NCBI RefSeq assembly: GCF_006064855.1 | Contig: NZ_CP040753.1 | Span: 1,550,001 to 1,614,000 of the forward strand | DNA: 64,000 bases | DNA from: Sulfitobacter sp. BSw21498 | Lineage (GTDB): Bacteria > Pseudomonadota > Alphaproteobacteria > Rhodobacterales > Rhodobacteraceae | Direction of reading: 5' to 3' | Shown here: in pieces, positions 46,598 to 55,757 of the stretch | Numbering within the stretch: the stretch's first letter is position 1 | How the letters are laid out: each line of letters starts with the position of its first letter | Program-made: the position numbers and the translations under genes | Notes under the pieces: model-generated | Database searches by the model: none | What the model was told of the DNA's origin: nothing | The model's input: the letters and a program-made list of their open reading frames with translations, nothing else

Positions 46598-47257
46598 CTA
46601 CAGATTATGCCCAAGGACCATATCATCAGCGCAAAGTGGCCCCTTGCGCCAAGGTGCAAAGCGCAGGCGTGTGCTTTGTAACAAAAGGTCTATGTCATGC
46701 GTGGCTGTGTAGCCCGCCGCACGTGCTGCTGTGACAAAGGCATCGACCGTAGGATCGGCAGTCGCGCGCTGGCTGTTTCCTTTTCCGGCGAGGTTCTGTC
46801 GTGCCAGACGGCGCCAGTCGAACCGTGGGCCGGGGTCTACCTTGCGCCCAGGAGCCATATCGGAATGGCCTATGACCCCTTCTGGCAGGATCGCCCAACG
46901 GTCCATGATGCCACGCAGTAACGTCTCGAGCATGGCCATCTGCGGTTCGGGAAACGGGTGAGAGCCCCGATTATCGAGCTCGATCCCAATGGAGCGGGAA
47001 TTGATGTCAGAGTGCCCCCGCCACTCTCCGGCTCCCGCATGCCAGGCACGCTGATCCTCTGGCACCAGTGGCATCGTGTCGCCCGTCATGGTGATGAGGT
47101 AATGGGCCGAAACTTCGGCCTCGGGGTCACAAAGGCGCGCACAGGCGGCTTCGGCGCTGTCCATTGCGGTATAGTGCAACACGATCAAAGAGGGCCGCAG
47201 CCCGTTCCGGCGCGGCCCATGATTCGGAGATTTACAGTGCAGCGGCGTGCCTACCAT
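46598..47257 (-). CDS. N-acetylmuramoyl-L-alanine amidase (AmiD/AmpD type)
   Basis: A 219-residue type 2 amidase that cleaves the lactyl-amide bond of peptidoglycan. The zinc ligands are in LIVLHYTAMDSAEAACARL (His), ENQRAWHAGAG-like EDQRAWHAGAGEW (His) and GVIGHSDMAPGRKVDPGPRFDW (His and Asp). No signal peptide is visible, so it is probably cytoplasmic like AmpD, acting on recycled muropeptides, or released otherwise. It starts five bases after the stop of the Excalibur lipoprotein gene, so both are likely in one transcript. Confidence 0.92.
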   Translation of the reverse strand: MVGTPLHCKSPNHGPRRNGLRPSLIVLHYTAMDSAEAACARLCDPEAEVSAHYLITMTGDTMPLVPEDQRAWHAGAGEWRGHSDINSRSIGIELDNRGSHPFPEPQMAMLETLLRGIMDRWAILPEGVIGHSDMAPGRKVDPGPRFDWRRLARQNLAGKGNSQRATADPTVDAFVTAARAAGYTATHDIDLLLQSTRLRFAPWRKGPLCADDMVLGHNL

Positions 47258-47262
47258 CAGGC

Positions 47263-48009
47263 CTAGCCCTGCACCCCTTTGCGGTAGGGGCTTGGATCCC
47301 AGTTGCAGGCATATCCATCGCCGTCAGGGTCCATGCCATCGCGGTCTTTGGTAGGCCCGCCAGCGCTCAGAAAGGCGATCTGCGCTTGATCGGGGTGTGA
47401 ATACTGTGCGCAGGCCCGCGCGAACTTGCGTTCTTTGTTGAACCCGCGACGGGTATATTGCGCGGTGCCAACGGCATGGGAATTCTGCAACGCGTAGGCC
47501 ACGATATTGGGGCCGGCGTCGGCGCGATCCGGAAGCGCCTCGGGCTGCACCACACGGTATTGCGCACGATTGGCCGCGATGCGGGCCGCATCCCCTTCGA
47601 TACTGCGCTCATCGGCCACCGCGTCAAAGTTGTTCTCTTGCGAGATCCCCCCTGCCCCCAGCACCGGCGGCGCAGGGTTCGACGGGCTGGCGTTGACCGG
47701 TGCCACGCCCGAATTGGTCGCGGCATCGTTGCCCAGACCACCGGGGCGCGTGGCATCCAGAATACGCGCCGTTGCAGCTGCCGTAGCGGCGGGGGAGCCG
47801 TCATTGACGGCATCCAGCGGCGTGGCATCCACAGTGGCTGGTGCCGGCATACTTGCCACCGCCCCGCCTGCCAGTGCCGTATCCCGCTGCGCTTGCGCGG
47901 AATCGAATGAACCGTCGAAACCGACGCCTCGTCCACTGTCGGGGACCGCGGGTTGGCAGGCCGAGAGGGCGAGCCCCAAGGCTGCAACAATTGAACAACG
48001 TATCATCAT
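47263..48009 (-). CDS. Excalibur-domain lipoprotein
   Basis: 248 residues. The signal peptide ends with lipobox LSAC (Cys18). A long, low-complexity linker rich in Ala, Asp and Pro (residues 20-150) leads to FNKERKFARACAQYSHPDQAQIAFLSAGGPTKDRDGMDPDGDGYACNWD. The last part is the Excalibur calcium-binding motif (DxDGDGYAC) at the C-terminus. Such extracellular domains usually bind calcium and sit near wall hydrolases or nucleases. Here the next gene is a peptidoglycan amidase, which makes an envelope role likely. The gene is upstream in the same run. Confidence 0.85.
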   Translation of the reverse strand: MMIRCSIVAALGLALSACQPAVPDSGRGVGFDGSFDSAQAQRDTALAGGAVASMPAPATVDATPLDAVNDGSPAATAAATARILDATRPGGLGNDAATNSGVAPVNASPSNPAPPVLGAGGISQENNFDAVADERSIEGDAARIAANRAQYRVVQPEALPDRADAGPNIVAYALQNSHAVGTAQYTRRGFNKERKFARACAQYSHPDQAQIAFLSAGGPTKDRDGMDPDGDGYACNWDPSPYRKGVQG

Positions 48010-48047
48010 CGGACCTGCTTTATCTGCTCTGGTTTATCGGCGGGGGT

Positions 48048-49535
48048 TTACCACCATTTTTGCGGCTTGGCTACAAAGCCGGCCGCCTGCTCTAGTGCAT
48101 AGGCGGTAGACAGTAGATCGGCCTCTTCCCATGGGCGACCAATCAGTTGCAAACCAAGGGGCAGCCCTTTGTCGCTGATACCGGTCGGCAGCGCGATGCC
48201 AGGCAGCCCCGCGAGGTTCACGGTGACCGTAAAGACGTCGTTCAGATACATCGCCACCGGATCGGCATCCGTCATCTCGCCCAGCCCAAAGGCCGCCGAC
48301 GGCGTGGTTGGTGTCAGGATGCTGTCGATACCTGCCGCAAATGCGTCTTCGAAATCTTTCTTGATCAAGGTACGGACCTTGCGTGCCCGATTGTAATAAG
48401 CGTCGTAGAACCCCGCGCTTAGCACATAGGTACCGACCATAACCCGGCGCTGCACCTCGGCCCCGAACCCTTCGGCGCGGGTCTTTTCATACATTTCTGT
48501 GATGCCGTCGCCGTGGTCCAGCTTGGCGCGGTGGCCATAGCGCACCCCGTCATAGCGGGCGAGGTTCGACGAGGCTTCCGCCGGCGCGATCACGTAATAG
48601 GCAGGCAAAGCGTATTTCGTGTGCGGCAAGGAAATATCGACAATCTCGGCCCCGGCATCGCGCAGCATGGCAATACCGTCCTGCCACAGTTTATCGATCT
48701 CTGCGGGGATGCCATCAATGCGGTATTCGCGCGGGATACCGATCTTTTTGCCCCGAATGTCACCCGTCAGCGCCGCTTCGAAATCGGGCACGGCCAGCTC
48801 GGCAGAGGTGCTGTCTTTGGCGTCATACCCGGCCATAGCGCCCAACATGATTGCCGCGTCGCGTACGGTTTTGGTCATTGGCCCCGCTTGATCCAGCGAA
48901 GAGGCAAACGCCACAATGCCCCAGCGGGAACAGCGCCCATAGGTCGGCTTGATCCCGACGGTGCCGGTAAAGGCCGCAGGCTGGCGGATGGAACCGCCCG
49001 TATCGGTGCCGGTTGCCGCCAGACACAGGTCGGCTGCTACAGCCGCCGCCGACCCGCCCGAAGACCCGCCGGGCGTCAGCGCAGTGTCATCGCCGGACCG
49101 CCGCCAAGGGTTCACAGCATTGCCATAAACGGAGGTTTCATTCGACGAGCCCATCGCGAATTCATCCATGTTGAGCTTGCCCAACATCACCGCGCCACTA
49201 TCCAGCAGATTTTGCGACACGGTGCTTTCATACTCGGGCACGAAGCCTTCAAGGATCCGCGACGCGGCCTGCGACGGCACGCCTTTGGTGCAGAACAGGT
49301 CCTTGATGCCGATTGGCAAACCACACATCGCAGGCGCATCACCGGATTTAATCCGCGCATCTGCCGCCTTGGCCTGATCCATCGCAAGATCACCGGTGTG
49401 GTGCACGAATGCATTCAGCGCGCCCGCGCCTTCGATGGCGGTCAAACATGCGCCGGTTAGCTCGGCCGAGGTCACATCGCCTTTGCGCAGCGCGTCACGT
49501 GCTTCGGCAAGGCCCAGTTTGTTCAAATCAGCCAT
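48048..49535 (-). CDS. gatA: Glutamyl-tRNA(Gln)/aspartyl-tRNA(Asn) amidotransferase subunit A
   Basis: A 495-residue amidase. It releases ammonia from glutamine for Gln-tRNA(Gln) or Asn-tRNA(Asn) formation. The Ser-cisSer-Lys catalytic set is visible: Lys78 in [14 protein letters not shown], and the glycine-rich [34 protein letters not shown] contains both serines. The start overlaps the gatC stop by one base (TAATG), typical for the pair. gatB is not in this window. Confidence 0.97.
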   Translation of the reverse strand: MADLNKLGLAEARDALRKGDVTSAELTGACLTAIEGAGALNAFVHHTGDLAMDQAKAADARIKSGDAPAMCGLPIGIKDLFCTKGVPSQAASRILEGFVPEYESTVSQNLLDSGAVMLGKLNMDEFAMGSSNETSVYGNAVNPWRRSGDDTALTPGGSSGGSAAAVAADLCLAATGTDTGGSIRQPAAFTGTVGIKPTYGRCSRWGIVAFASSLDQAGPMTKTVRDAAIMLGAMAGYDAKDSTSAELAVPDFEAALTGDIRGKKIGIPREYRIDGIPAEIDKLWQDGIAMLRDAGAEIVDISLPHTKYALPAYYVIAPAEASSNLARYDGVRYGHRAKLDHGDGITEMYEKTRAEGFGAEVQRRVMVGTYVLSAGFYDAYYNRARKVRTLIKKDFEDAFAAGIDSILTPTTPSAAFGLGEMTDADPVAMYLNDVFTVTVNLAGLPGIALPTGISDKGLPLGLQLIGRPWEEADLLSTAYALEQAAGFVAKPQKWW

Positions 49536-49822
49536 TATTCAACCACCTTCGGAACCGCAAAAAAACCTTCACGCGCATCGGGCGCATTGGCCAGCACTTT
49601 GGCCTGCTGGTCGCCATCGCGCACCACGTCCTCGCGCTTTTTCAACACCTGAGGTGTTACGGATGTCATCGGCTCTACCCCGTCGACATCGACTTCGTTC
49701 AGCTGCTCGATAAAGCCGAGGATATTGTTGAACTCTTGCGCCAGCGCGGGCAAGGCGTCGGGTTCGACCTTGATGCGGGCCAGTTTCGCCACCCGTGCGG
49801 CTGTGGACTCGTCAATGGACAT
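49535..49822 (-). CDS. gatC: Glutamyl-tRNA(Gln)/aspartyl-tRNA(Asn) amidotransferase subunit C
   Basis: A 95-residue small helper subunit: [51 protein letters not shown], ending [14 protein letters not shown]. This is the standard GatC fold that locks GatA and GatB. AGGAG before ATG 49822 settles the start, although the frame opens 49 codons earlier. It overlaps gatA by one base. Confidence 0.96.
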   Translation of the reverse strand: MSIDESTAARVAKLARIKVEPDALPALAQEFNNILGFIEQLNEVDVDGVEPMTSVTPQVLKKREDVVRDGDQQAKVLANAPDAREGFFAVPKVVE

Positions 49823-49918
49823 GGGCGCTCCTTCATCTGATTGGGTGCCGTTTATCGCCCCCTGCCCGCCCCCGCAAGTCTGGCCACTGCTTCTAGCCCT
49901 TGATCGCGCCGGTTGATC

Positions 49919-49954
49919 CTTCATTTTGCCAAATAAACTCCAGCCGGAGGCTCC
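49919..49954 (+). repeat. Intergenic repeat, subtype B
   Basis: CTTCATTTTGCC, AAATAAACTCC and AGCCGGAGGCTCC, between the divergent gatC and UPF0173 genes. The right half CAGCCGGAGGCT is partly self-complementary. Its first 12 bases equal those of the copies at 4052 and 39881. Confidence 0.6.
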
Positions 49955-50011
49955 CCATAGCACAAACACGCGCTACAGTCCGCGAAAGACACCACATAAA
50001 GGGAGACCAAA

Positions 50012-50704
50012 ATGGATATCATCTGGCTAGGCCACGGCAGCTTTCGCATCGAGATCGAGGATCAGATTCTGCTGATCGACCCTTGGCTCACCGGCAACCC
50101 GATGCTGGACGACGCGCAGCACGATGCCGCACTGTCAGGCGTGACGCAAATCCTGGTGACCCACGGACATTTCGACCACACCCAAGACCTCAAGATGGTC
50201 GCGGAAAAAACCGGTGCGCCGGTTGCGGGCATGGTTGAACTGATGGGTTATTTCGGCGCGCAAGGCGTGGAAAACACCACGGGCTTCAACAAAGGCGGCA
50301 CGATCCGCTGCGGCAAGGTTGACGTGACGATGGTGCCGGCGTCGCATTCCTCTTCGGTCGATGGGGACGCGGGGCCGGTCTATATGGGGGCTGAAATCGG
50401 CTTTATGATCAAGGGCGAAGGTCACACGGTCTATGTGTCGGGCGATACCGATATTATGGCGGATATGGATTGGATGGGCGACTACCACAAACCCGACATC
50501 GGCATCCTGAGCGCGGGCGGACATTTCACTATGGATATGGCCGGCGCGGCCTATGCGGCCAAGCGGTATTTCGACTTCAAAACCGTGATCCCCTGCCACT
50601 ACCGCACCTTTGACGCGCTTGAGCAATCGGCTCAGGTGCTGGTCGACGGTTTGCCCGGCGTGGATGTGATCGAGCCCGAAGTGCTCAAGGCAATCACGCT
50701 ATAG
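50012..50704 (+). CDS. UPF0173 metal-dependent hydrolase
   Basis: A 230-residue metallo-beta-lactamase-fold protein of the UPF0173 group. The start DIIWLGHGSFRIE is typical, and His51, His53, Asp55 and His56 in VTHGHFDHTQDL form the di-metal site; VPASHSSS and VYVSGDTDIMADM add further ligands. The C-terminal PCHYRTFDALEQSA completes it. Its substrate is unknown. GGGAG stands six bases before the ATG 50012. The following gene is convergent with a seven-base gap between stops. Confidence 0.92.
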   Translation: MDIIWLGHGSFRIEIEDQILLIDPWLTGNPMLDDAQHDAALSGVTQILVTHGHFDHTQDLKMVAEKTGAPVAGMVELMGYFGAQGVENTTGFNKGGTIRCGKVDVTMVPASHSSSVDGDAGPVYMGAEIGFMIKGEGHTVYVSGDTDIMADMDWMGDYHKPDIGILSAGGHFTMDMAGAAYAAKRYFDFKTVIPCHYRTFDALEQSAQVLVDGLPGVDVIEPEVLKAITL

Positions 50705-50711
50705 GATCCCC

Positions 50712-51146
50712 CTAATCGATAGAAACGGCACGCTCCCCGGTAAAGCAGAGGGTGTCGTCGGCGCGCAGGGCGATGTTGCCTTGATCAAACGCAGCTTTGC
50801 GCGCCTTTTGCGGGTTCAGGGCCAGCGTCGTACAAACCTCGAACGCGGTGTCACCTAAACGGCGGTACACATAAGGTGCGCCGCTCGCTGGGTCGCCACT
50901 GGTTAGGATATCGTGCAGGCTGTGGCGCGTGCTGGGACAATAGGCGTCATCCGTCAGGGCCGGGGGCAGCGGCTTGCGCGGGTGGCCGATGCACATGAGA
51001 TGACTGCGAAGGATCCGCAGGTCACTGATGCGCTGCTTGTCCTCGCGCGCCAGTCGCGCCTGCTTTGGTCCACCTACCACCATCAAGCCACCGACAATGG
51101 CCCCGCCGACCAGCAAGCACATGCAGATCAGCAGCAGTTTGTTCAC
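50712..51146 (-). CDS. Unrecognised exported or membrane-anchored protein
   Basis: 144 residues with an N-terminal hydrophobic segment (residues 3-25, LLLICMCLLVGGAIVGGLMVVGG) that could be a signal anchor. Past it are charged helices and five cysteines (CIGHP, DDAYC, FEVC, DDTLC region), several of which could form disulfides. No domain is recognised. It starts by overlap of four bases with the stop of the DUF5671-type gene upstream and is probably co-transcribed with it and with tadA. Confidence 0.65.
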   Translation of the reverse strand: MNKLLLICMCLLVGGAIVGGLMVVGGPKQARLAREDKQRISDLRILRSHLMCIGHPRKPLPPALTDDAYCPSTRHSLHDILTSGDPASGAPYVYRRLGDTAFEVCTTLALNPQKARKAAFDQGNIALRADDTLCFTGERAVSID

Positions 51147-51763
51147 GCAGGGGCCTCTTCGCGCAGGTCCCGCACATAAAAACCGAATATGCCTCCCGCC
51201 ACTACCAGTACCACCAGCGCCTTAACGATAAATTGCAGCGTCAGATCACCGGTCAGCAGTGCATAGATCGTGGCAATTGCATCCCCGAGCAGGGTCAGCG
51301 CAGCCAAGAGCAGCCCGATATAGATCATCCATTTGCGGATCGCGGACCGGTAATGCGCAGGGTCGCGCGCCAGTTTCCGCCGCTCCCGCAGGGTCAGCCA
51401 CAGGTACAGCGGCGCAGTCACAATCAACACGGCAACGCCCCAGCGGATTGGCCGGTCACTGCCGCCATCCCCCGTGGTAAAGGCCAGATCAACCAGCGCC
51501 TGCAACACAACCACCAGATTGAATGCCCCAAGAATCAGTACGCAAAACGTCAGCGCATAGGTAAAGAAATCCCGCGCAGACACCGTCGCCACGGGGCGCG
51601 GAACAGGCGGAGAGAACGGCATCTCGTCCCATCCGTTCAGGGCGTCCTGCACCTCTGCGCTGCGCCAGCCCGCGTGGGCCAGAGCGGCAGTAATCTCGGT
51701 GCGGGACTTGCCTGCCGTCAACGCGTCGCGCACGAAAATGCTCAGTTCATCCCGTTGGGCCAT
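51143..51763 (-). CDS. DUF5671-type membrane protein
   Basis: 206 residues. Residues 1-50 are soluble (a helical region with SEIRTEITAALAHAGWRSAEVQDALNGW). Four transmembrane helices follow: ARDFFTYALTFCVLILGAFNLVVVLQ, WGVAVLIVTAPLYLWLTLRE, WMIYIGLLLAALTLLGDAIATIY and FIVKALVVLVVAGGIFGFYVRDL. The N-terminal soluble part resembles helix-hairpin domains before DUF5671; function unknown. The tadA stop lies five bases upstream of the start, so the two genes are tightly linked. Confidence 0.72.
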   Translation of the reverse strand: MAQRDELSIFVRDALTAGKSRTEITAALAHAGWRSAEVQDALNGWDEMPFSPPVPRPVATVSARDFFTYALTFCVLILGAFNLVVVLQALVDLAFTTGDGGSDRPIRWGVAVLIVTAPLYLWLTLRERRKLARDPAHYRSAIRKWMIYIGLLLAALTLLGDAIATIYALLTGDLTLQFIVKALVVLVVAGGIFGFYVRDLREEAPA

Positions 51764-51768
51764 GGCGC

Positions 51769-52224
51769 TTATCCTTTTCGTTTCGCAGCAAAAAACGTCT
51801 TCAGCAGCTCTTCGCTCTCGGCGGCTGCGATGGCGTCATAGACGTCGGGGGCGTGGTGGCATTGGGCGTGGGAAAACACCCGCGCGCCCTGTGCCACTCC
51901 GCCTGACTTAGGGTCGGACGCGCCGTAGTACAACCGCGCCACCCGCGCCGCCGAGATCGCGGCGGCACACATCGCGCAGGGTTCAAGCGTCACATAAAGC
52001 GCGTGCCCGCCCAGCCGTTCGGACCCCGCCGCAGCACAGGCGGCGCGAATGGCCAGCACCTCGGCGTGGGCGGTCGGATCATTCAACTCGCGCGTGCGGT
52101 TGCCAGCTTGGGCCACGACAGTGCCATCAGGTGCGACGATGACCGCACCCACGGGCACTTCACCGCGGGCAGCTGCGGCGCGGGCCTGTTCTAATGCGAT
52201 GGACATATAAGAGGTAAAGCTCAT
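51769..52224 (-). CDS. tadA: tRNA-specific adenosine deaminase TadA
   Basis: A 151-residue deaminase of the CDA fold that changes adenosine 34 in tRNA(Arg) to inosine. The zinc site is His53, Glu55, Cys83 and Cys86 (AHAEVLAIR; LEPCAMC). GEVPVGAVIV and YYGASDPKSGGVAQG are family features. The length is close to the 160 residues usual. Divergent from rluB with 64 bases between the starts. Confidence 0.93.
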   Translation of the reverse strand: MSFTSYMSIALEQARAAAARGEVPVGAVIVAPDGTVVAQAGNRTRELNDPTAHAEVLAIRAACAAAGSERLGGHALYVTLEPCAMCAAAISAARVARLYYGASDPKSGGVAQGARVFSHAQCHHAPDVYDAIAAAESEELLKTFFAAKRKG

Positions 52225-52288
52225 TCATGTCTCATGCCCGCAAACGGCGCCCTTTCGCAAGCGCAGGAAACAGGGTAAGCGCTGTGGT

Positions 52289-53299
52289 ATGAGCGAAGAT
52301 ACACCCTCCCAGCCCCCGAAATCCGGCACCCCACCCGGTGACCGTATTGCCAAAGTCCTGTCCCGTGCCGGACTTGCCAGCCGCCGCGAAGCCGAGCGCA
52401 TGATCGAGGCCGGCCGCGTGCGGGTCAACGGCGCGCAGATCGATTCGCCCGCGTTGAACGTGACGCCTGCCGATGCGATCACCGTGGACGGCAAGCTCGT
52501 CGGCGAGCCCGAACCACCCCGCGTCTGGCTGTACCACAAGCCCACGGGGCTGGTGACCACCAATCGCGACGAAAAAGGCCGCGGCACGATCTTTGATGAT
52601 CTGCCCGAAGACATGCCCCGCGTCATGAGCGTCGGTCGGCTTGACCTTAACTCCGAAGGGTTGTTGCTGCTGACTAATGACGGCGAGGTCAAACGCCGTT
52701 TGGAACTGCCATCGAACGGCTGGCTGCGGCGCTACCGCGTGCGGGTGAATGGCCGGCCCACCGATGATATGCTCGAACCGCTGCGCAAGGGCATCACCGT
52801 CGATGGTGAGGATTTCCAGCCCATGACGGTATCGCTTGATCGGCAACAGGGTGCAAATGCCTGGCTTACAATCGGTCTTCGCGAAGGCAAGAACCGCGAA
52901 ATTCGCCGCGCGATGGAAGCGGTGCACCTGTCAGTCAACCGTCTGATCCGCACCAGCTATGGTCCGTTCCAGTTGGGCGAGCTGAAACCCGGTGAGGTCG
53001 AAGAGCTGAAACGCAAGATCGTCCGTGACCAGCTTGGGCTTGAGATTGCGGATTCCACTGGTACCGCCGTCAAGAAAAAGCCCGCGCGTATCGTCAAACG
53101 AAAGACGCGCAAACCCGGAGAGCCAGGCCCCGGTCGCCCCGGTCTGCCAAAAGAACCCGGCGACAAGACCGCCACCGGCAAAACCATCCCCGGCAAGCCC
53201 AAGCCCGGCTATGGCAAATCCAAGCCTGCCCGCACTGCGTTCGACGCCCCTGCGCCGCGCAAATTCGGCACCCGCGTGAAATCCACCCGTAAACCCTGA
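52289..53299 (+). CDS. rluB: RluB-type rRNA pseudouridine synthase
   Basis: A 336-residue rRNA pseudouridine synthase of the RsuA/RluB type. An S4 RNA-binding domain lies at about residues 17-70 (DRIAKVLSRAGLASRREAERMIEAGRVRVNG). The catalytic Asp119 is in VGRLDLNSEGLLLLTNDG, followed by LREGKNREIRRAMEAVHLSVNRLIR. An unusual tail of about 80 residues after the catalytic domain is rich in Lys, Pro and Gly (KKKPARIVKRKTRKPGEPGPGRPG). Such basic tails are common in this family in alphaproteobacteria and probably help RNA binding. Confidence 0.93.
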   Translation: MSEDTPSQPPKSGTPPGDRIAKVLSRAGLASRREAERMIEAGRVRVNGAQIDSPALNVTPADAITVDGKLVGEPEPPRVWLYHKPTGLVTTNRDEKGRGTIFDDLPEDMPRVMSVGRLDLNSEGLLLLTNDGEVKRRLELPSNGWLRRYRVRVNGRPTDDMLEPLRKGITVDGEDFQPMTVSLDRQQGANAWLTIGLREGKNREIRRAMEAVHLSVNRLIRTSYGPFQLGELKPGEVEELKRKIVRDQLGLEIADSTGTAVKKKPARIVKRKTRKPGEPGPGRPGLPKEPGDKTATGKTIPGKPKPGYGKSKPARTAFDAPAPRKFGTRVKSTRKP

Positions 53300-53396
53300 T
53301 TTCTTTGGGTTTACGGCCCCTTGTCAGCTTCTTTTACGTGCTCAACCCTAGTCGGTGGCCGGTACGGCGACTATATGTCGTACAAAGGAAGGTCTG

Positions 53397-53627
53397 ATGG
53401 GTCGATTGCTAGTCATTGTCGCCACGCTGGCGCTGATTGTTGCGTTTGTCGCCATTTTGGTGACAATCGTCGCAAAGATACTGGACGCAAGCCGTCGCGC
53501 ATCGGCACCCGCGCAGGGACAGGAGATCTATCGCCCCATGGCACCGACACCGTTTCAGAAAATCACCTATGTCGCCCTGATCGTTTTGCTGTTCGGCGTG
53601 TCCACCGGCTGGCTTGGGGGGCTTTGA
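53397..53627 (+). CDS. Small membrane protein, first gene of the XpaC-TelA operon
   Basis: 76 residues from ATG 53397, with AAGGAAGG just upstream. Two transmembrane helices: LLVIVATLALIVAFVAILVTIVAKIL (N-terminus) and FQKITYVALIVLLFGVSTGWLGGL (C-terminus), with a short soluble loop between. No family is recognised. It ends three bases before the XpaC-like start, so translation is close to coupled and it is probably part of the same membrane complex. Confidence 0.78.
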   Translation: MGRLLVIVATLALIVAFVAILVTIVAKILDASRRASAPAQGQEIYRPMAPTPFQKITYVALIVLLFGVSTGWLGGL

Positions 53628-53630
53628 TCC

Positions 53631-54518
53631 ATGGCACAGCGCTTTGGCGGTAAATACAGCAATCAAGACAGCAGCGGCGACGCGTCTGCCCCGCGTGAAG
53701 CCCGTGCAAAACGCATAGAGGTTGACCCCGCAAGCGGGCGGGCAACGCTCTTGTTCATCCCCGCCATTCCGCTGGTGTTCCTGTCATTGAACGACGGCGC
53801 TCAGGGGCTTGCCCTTGGCTTGGTGGCCGCAGCGGCGTTGACCGGTGCCGCGTGGATGCTGCGCGAAGGATTAAAAGCCGAAGCCGCCTATACCGCGCGC
53901 AAAGTGGCTGAACGCCCCGCCCTGCCGCGCAAGATCATCGCCAGCCTGCTCACCGGTGCGGGTGTGGCCTTGGCTGCCTATAAAAATGATCCCGGCCTGG
54001 TGGCCCCCGTGCTGTATGGCTTGGCCGCGATGGGGCTACATGTGTCGGCCTTTGGCATCGATCCGCTGACCGCCAAAGGGATGGAAGGCGTGGACAGCTT
54101 TCAAAAAGATCGCGTCGCCCGTGTCGTGGACGAGGCCGAAAAGCACCTTGCCGCGATGAACACCGCTATTGTGCGCGCAGGCGACCGACAAGCGCGGGAC
54201 CGCCTGGCCCAGTTTCAGGACACGGCGCGCACCCTGATCCGCACTGTACAGGATGACCCGCGCGATCTGACCGGTGCCCGCAAATATTTGTCGGTCTACC
54301 TTTTGGGTGCGCGGGACGCGACGATCAAGTTCGCTGACATATATGCCAGCACAGGCGATGCGCAGGCGCGTGCCGATTATCTGGCCTTGCTGGATGATCT
54401 GGACAAAAATTTTGCCGCGCGCACCCAAAAATCGCTATTGGAAGACAAGACCGACCTGAACATCGAAATCGACGTGCTGCGCGAGCGGCTTTCCCGAGAA
54501 GGCGTGCGCCTCGATTAA
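53631..54518 (+). CDS. XpaC-like protein (5-bromo-4-chloroindolyl phosphate hydrolysis family)
   Basis: 295 residues. The N-terminal half has two hydrophobic segments (ATLLFIPAIPLVFLSLND; LVAAAALTGAAWMLREGL) and a further pair near residues 100-140. A helical cytoplasmic domain (about 150-295) follows with HLAAMNTAIVRAGDRQARDRLAQFQDTARTLIRTVQDDPRDLTGARKYLSVYLLGARDATIKFADIY. This organisation, directly before telA, is the XpaC pattern; XpaC-TelA pairs occur in tellurite and toxic-anion resistance loci. The name from phosphatase activity is historical and I do not infer a hydrolase. It is second in the operon. Confidence 0.82.
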   Translation: MAQRFGGKYSNQDSSGDASAPREARAKRIEVDPASGRATLLFIPAIPLVFLSLNDGAQGLALGLVAAAALTGAAWMLREGLKAEAAYTARKVAERPALPRKIIASLLTGAGVALAAYKNDPGLVAPVLYGLAAMGLHVSAFGIDPLTAKGMEGVDSFQKDRVARVVDEAEKHLAAMNTAIVRAGDRQARDRLAQFQDTARTLIRTVQDDPRDLTGARKYLSVYLLGARDATIKFADIYASTGDAQARADYLALLDDLDKNFAARTQKSLLEDKTDLNIEIDVLRERLSREGVRLD

Positions 54519-54555
54519 TCTGTCGCACCCGCAAGAACATAGGAATACTTGAACC

Positions 54556-55731
54556 ATGTCTGATACCGTTCGTGAAAAAGCCACCCAATCCGTAGCGCTG
54601 GTGGATGAGGTAAACGCCCAAGTGCTGGCCGACCCCGCGCCCGCGGATGCTGTCGTTTCGCTTGAAAAGGCAGATGCGCCACAATCGGCCGAGATCAAAA
54701 GCCGCATGGCAGAGATCGACATGGGCGACACGCAATCGATTATCGGTTTCGGCTCTGGTGCGCAGGCTGAGCTGCAGGAAATCAGCCAAGCGATGTTGCA
54801 AGACGTGCGGAACAAGGATGTTGGCCCCGCCGGTGACAGCCTGCGCAATATCGTGACGACCATCCGCGGTTTTTCGGTGTCGGAACTGGACGTTCGCCGT
54901 GAACGCAGCTGGTGGGAACGTCTGCTGGGTCGCGCCGCCCCCTTTGCCAAGTTCACCGCCAAGTTCGAACAGGTTCAAGGTCAGATCGACCGCGTCACGG
55001 ACGAGCTGCTGACCCATGAGCACACCCTGCTAAAGGATATCAAATCACTTGATATGCTGTATGAAAAGACGCTGCAGTTCTATGACGAACTCGCCCTTTA
55101 TATAGCAGCAGGCGAGGCCAAGCTGGCAGAGCTGGACGCGACCACCATTCCCGCCAAACAAGCGCAAGTCGATGCCGCGCCCGAGGCGGATCAAGTCATG
55201 GTCGCGCAGGAATTGCGTGACATTCGCGCCGCGCGTGACGATCTGGAGCGCCGTGTGCATGACCTCAAGCTGACCCGTCAGGTGACAATGCAGTCGCTGC
55301 CCTCTATCCGCTTGGTGCAGGAAAACGACAAGTCGCTGGTAACCAAGATTAATTCCACCCTCGTGAACACCGTGCCACTGTGGGAAACCCAGTTGGCGCA
55401 GGCGGTCACCATCCAGCGCAGCGCCGAAGCCGCCGCTGCCGTGCGCGATGCCAACGATCTGACGAATGAACTGCTGACGTCGAACGCGCAGAACTTGCGC
55501 GAAAGCAACAAGGTCATCCGCACCGAGATGGAACGCGGCGTTTTCGACATCGAAGCGGTCAAACAGGCTAACGCCGACCTGATCGGGACCATTCAGGAAT
55601 CCCTGCAAATCGCGGACGAAGGCAAAGCGCGCCGCGCCTCTGCCGAAAAAGACCTACAGGAAATGGAAGCCAATCTGCGCGACACGTTGGCCTCTGCCAA
55701 AGCGGCCAAGCCCGCACCCTCTTCGGTTTAA
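54556..55731 (+). CDS. TelA-family toxic anion resistance protein
   Basis: A 391-residue TelA/KlaA-type protein, mostly helical and soluble. The central part has TKFEQVQGQIDRVTDELLTHEHTLLKDIKSLDMLYEKTLQFYDELALYIAAGEAKL, DLKLTRQVTMQSLPSIRLVQENDKSLVTKINSTLVNTVPLWETQLAQAVTI, and a coiled-coil-like C-terminus (ADEGKARRASAEKDLQEMEANL). TelA proteins confer resistance to tellurite and some other stresses in various bacteria, by unknown mechanism. It follows the XpaC-like gene by 37 bases and is co-directional with the whole operon. Confidence 0.9.
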   Translation: MSDTVREKATQSVALVDEVNAQVLADPAPADAVVSLEKADAPQSAEIKSRMAEIDMGDTQSIIGFGSGAQAELQEISQAMLQDVRNKDVGPAGDSLRNIVTTIRGFSVSELDVRRERSWWERLLGRAAPFAKFTAKFEQVQGQIDRVTDELLTHEHTLLKDIKSLDMLYEKTLQFYDELALYIAAGEAKLAELDATTIPAKQAQVDAAPEADQVMVAQELRDIRAARDDLERRVHDLKLTRQVTMQSLPSIRLVQENDKSLVTKINSTLVNTVPLWETQLAQAVTIQRSAEAAAAVRDANDLTNELLTSNAQNLRESNKVIRTEMERGVFDIEAVKQANADLIGTIQESLQIADEGKARRASAEKDLQEMEANLRDTLASAKAAKPAPSSV

Positions 55732-55757
55732 TCCCTTTTACGCTTGGAGCGCGCGAT

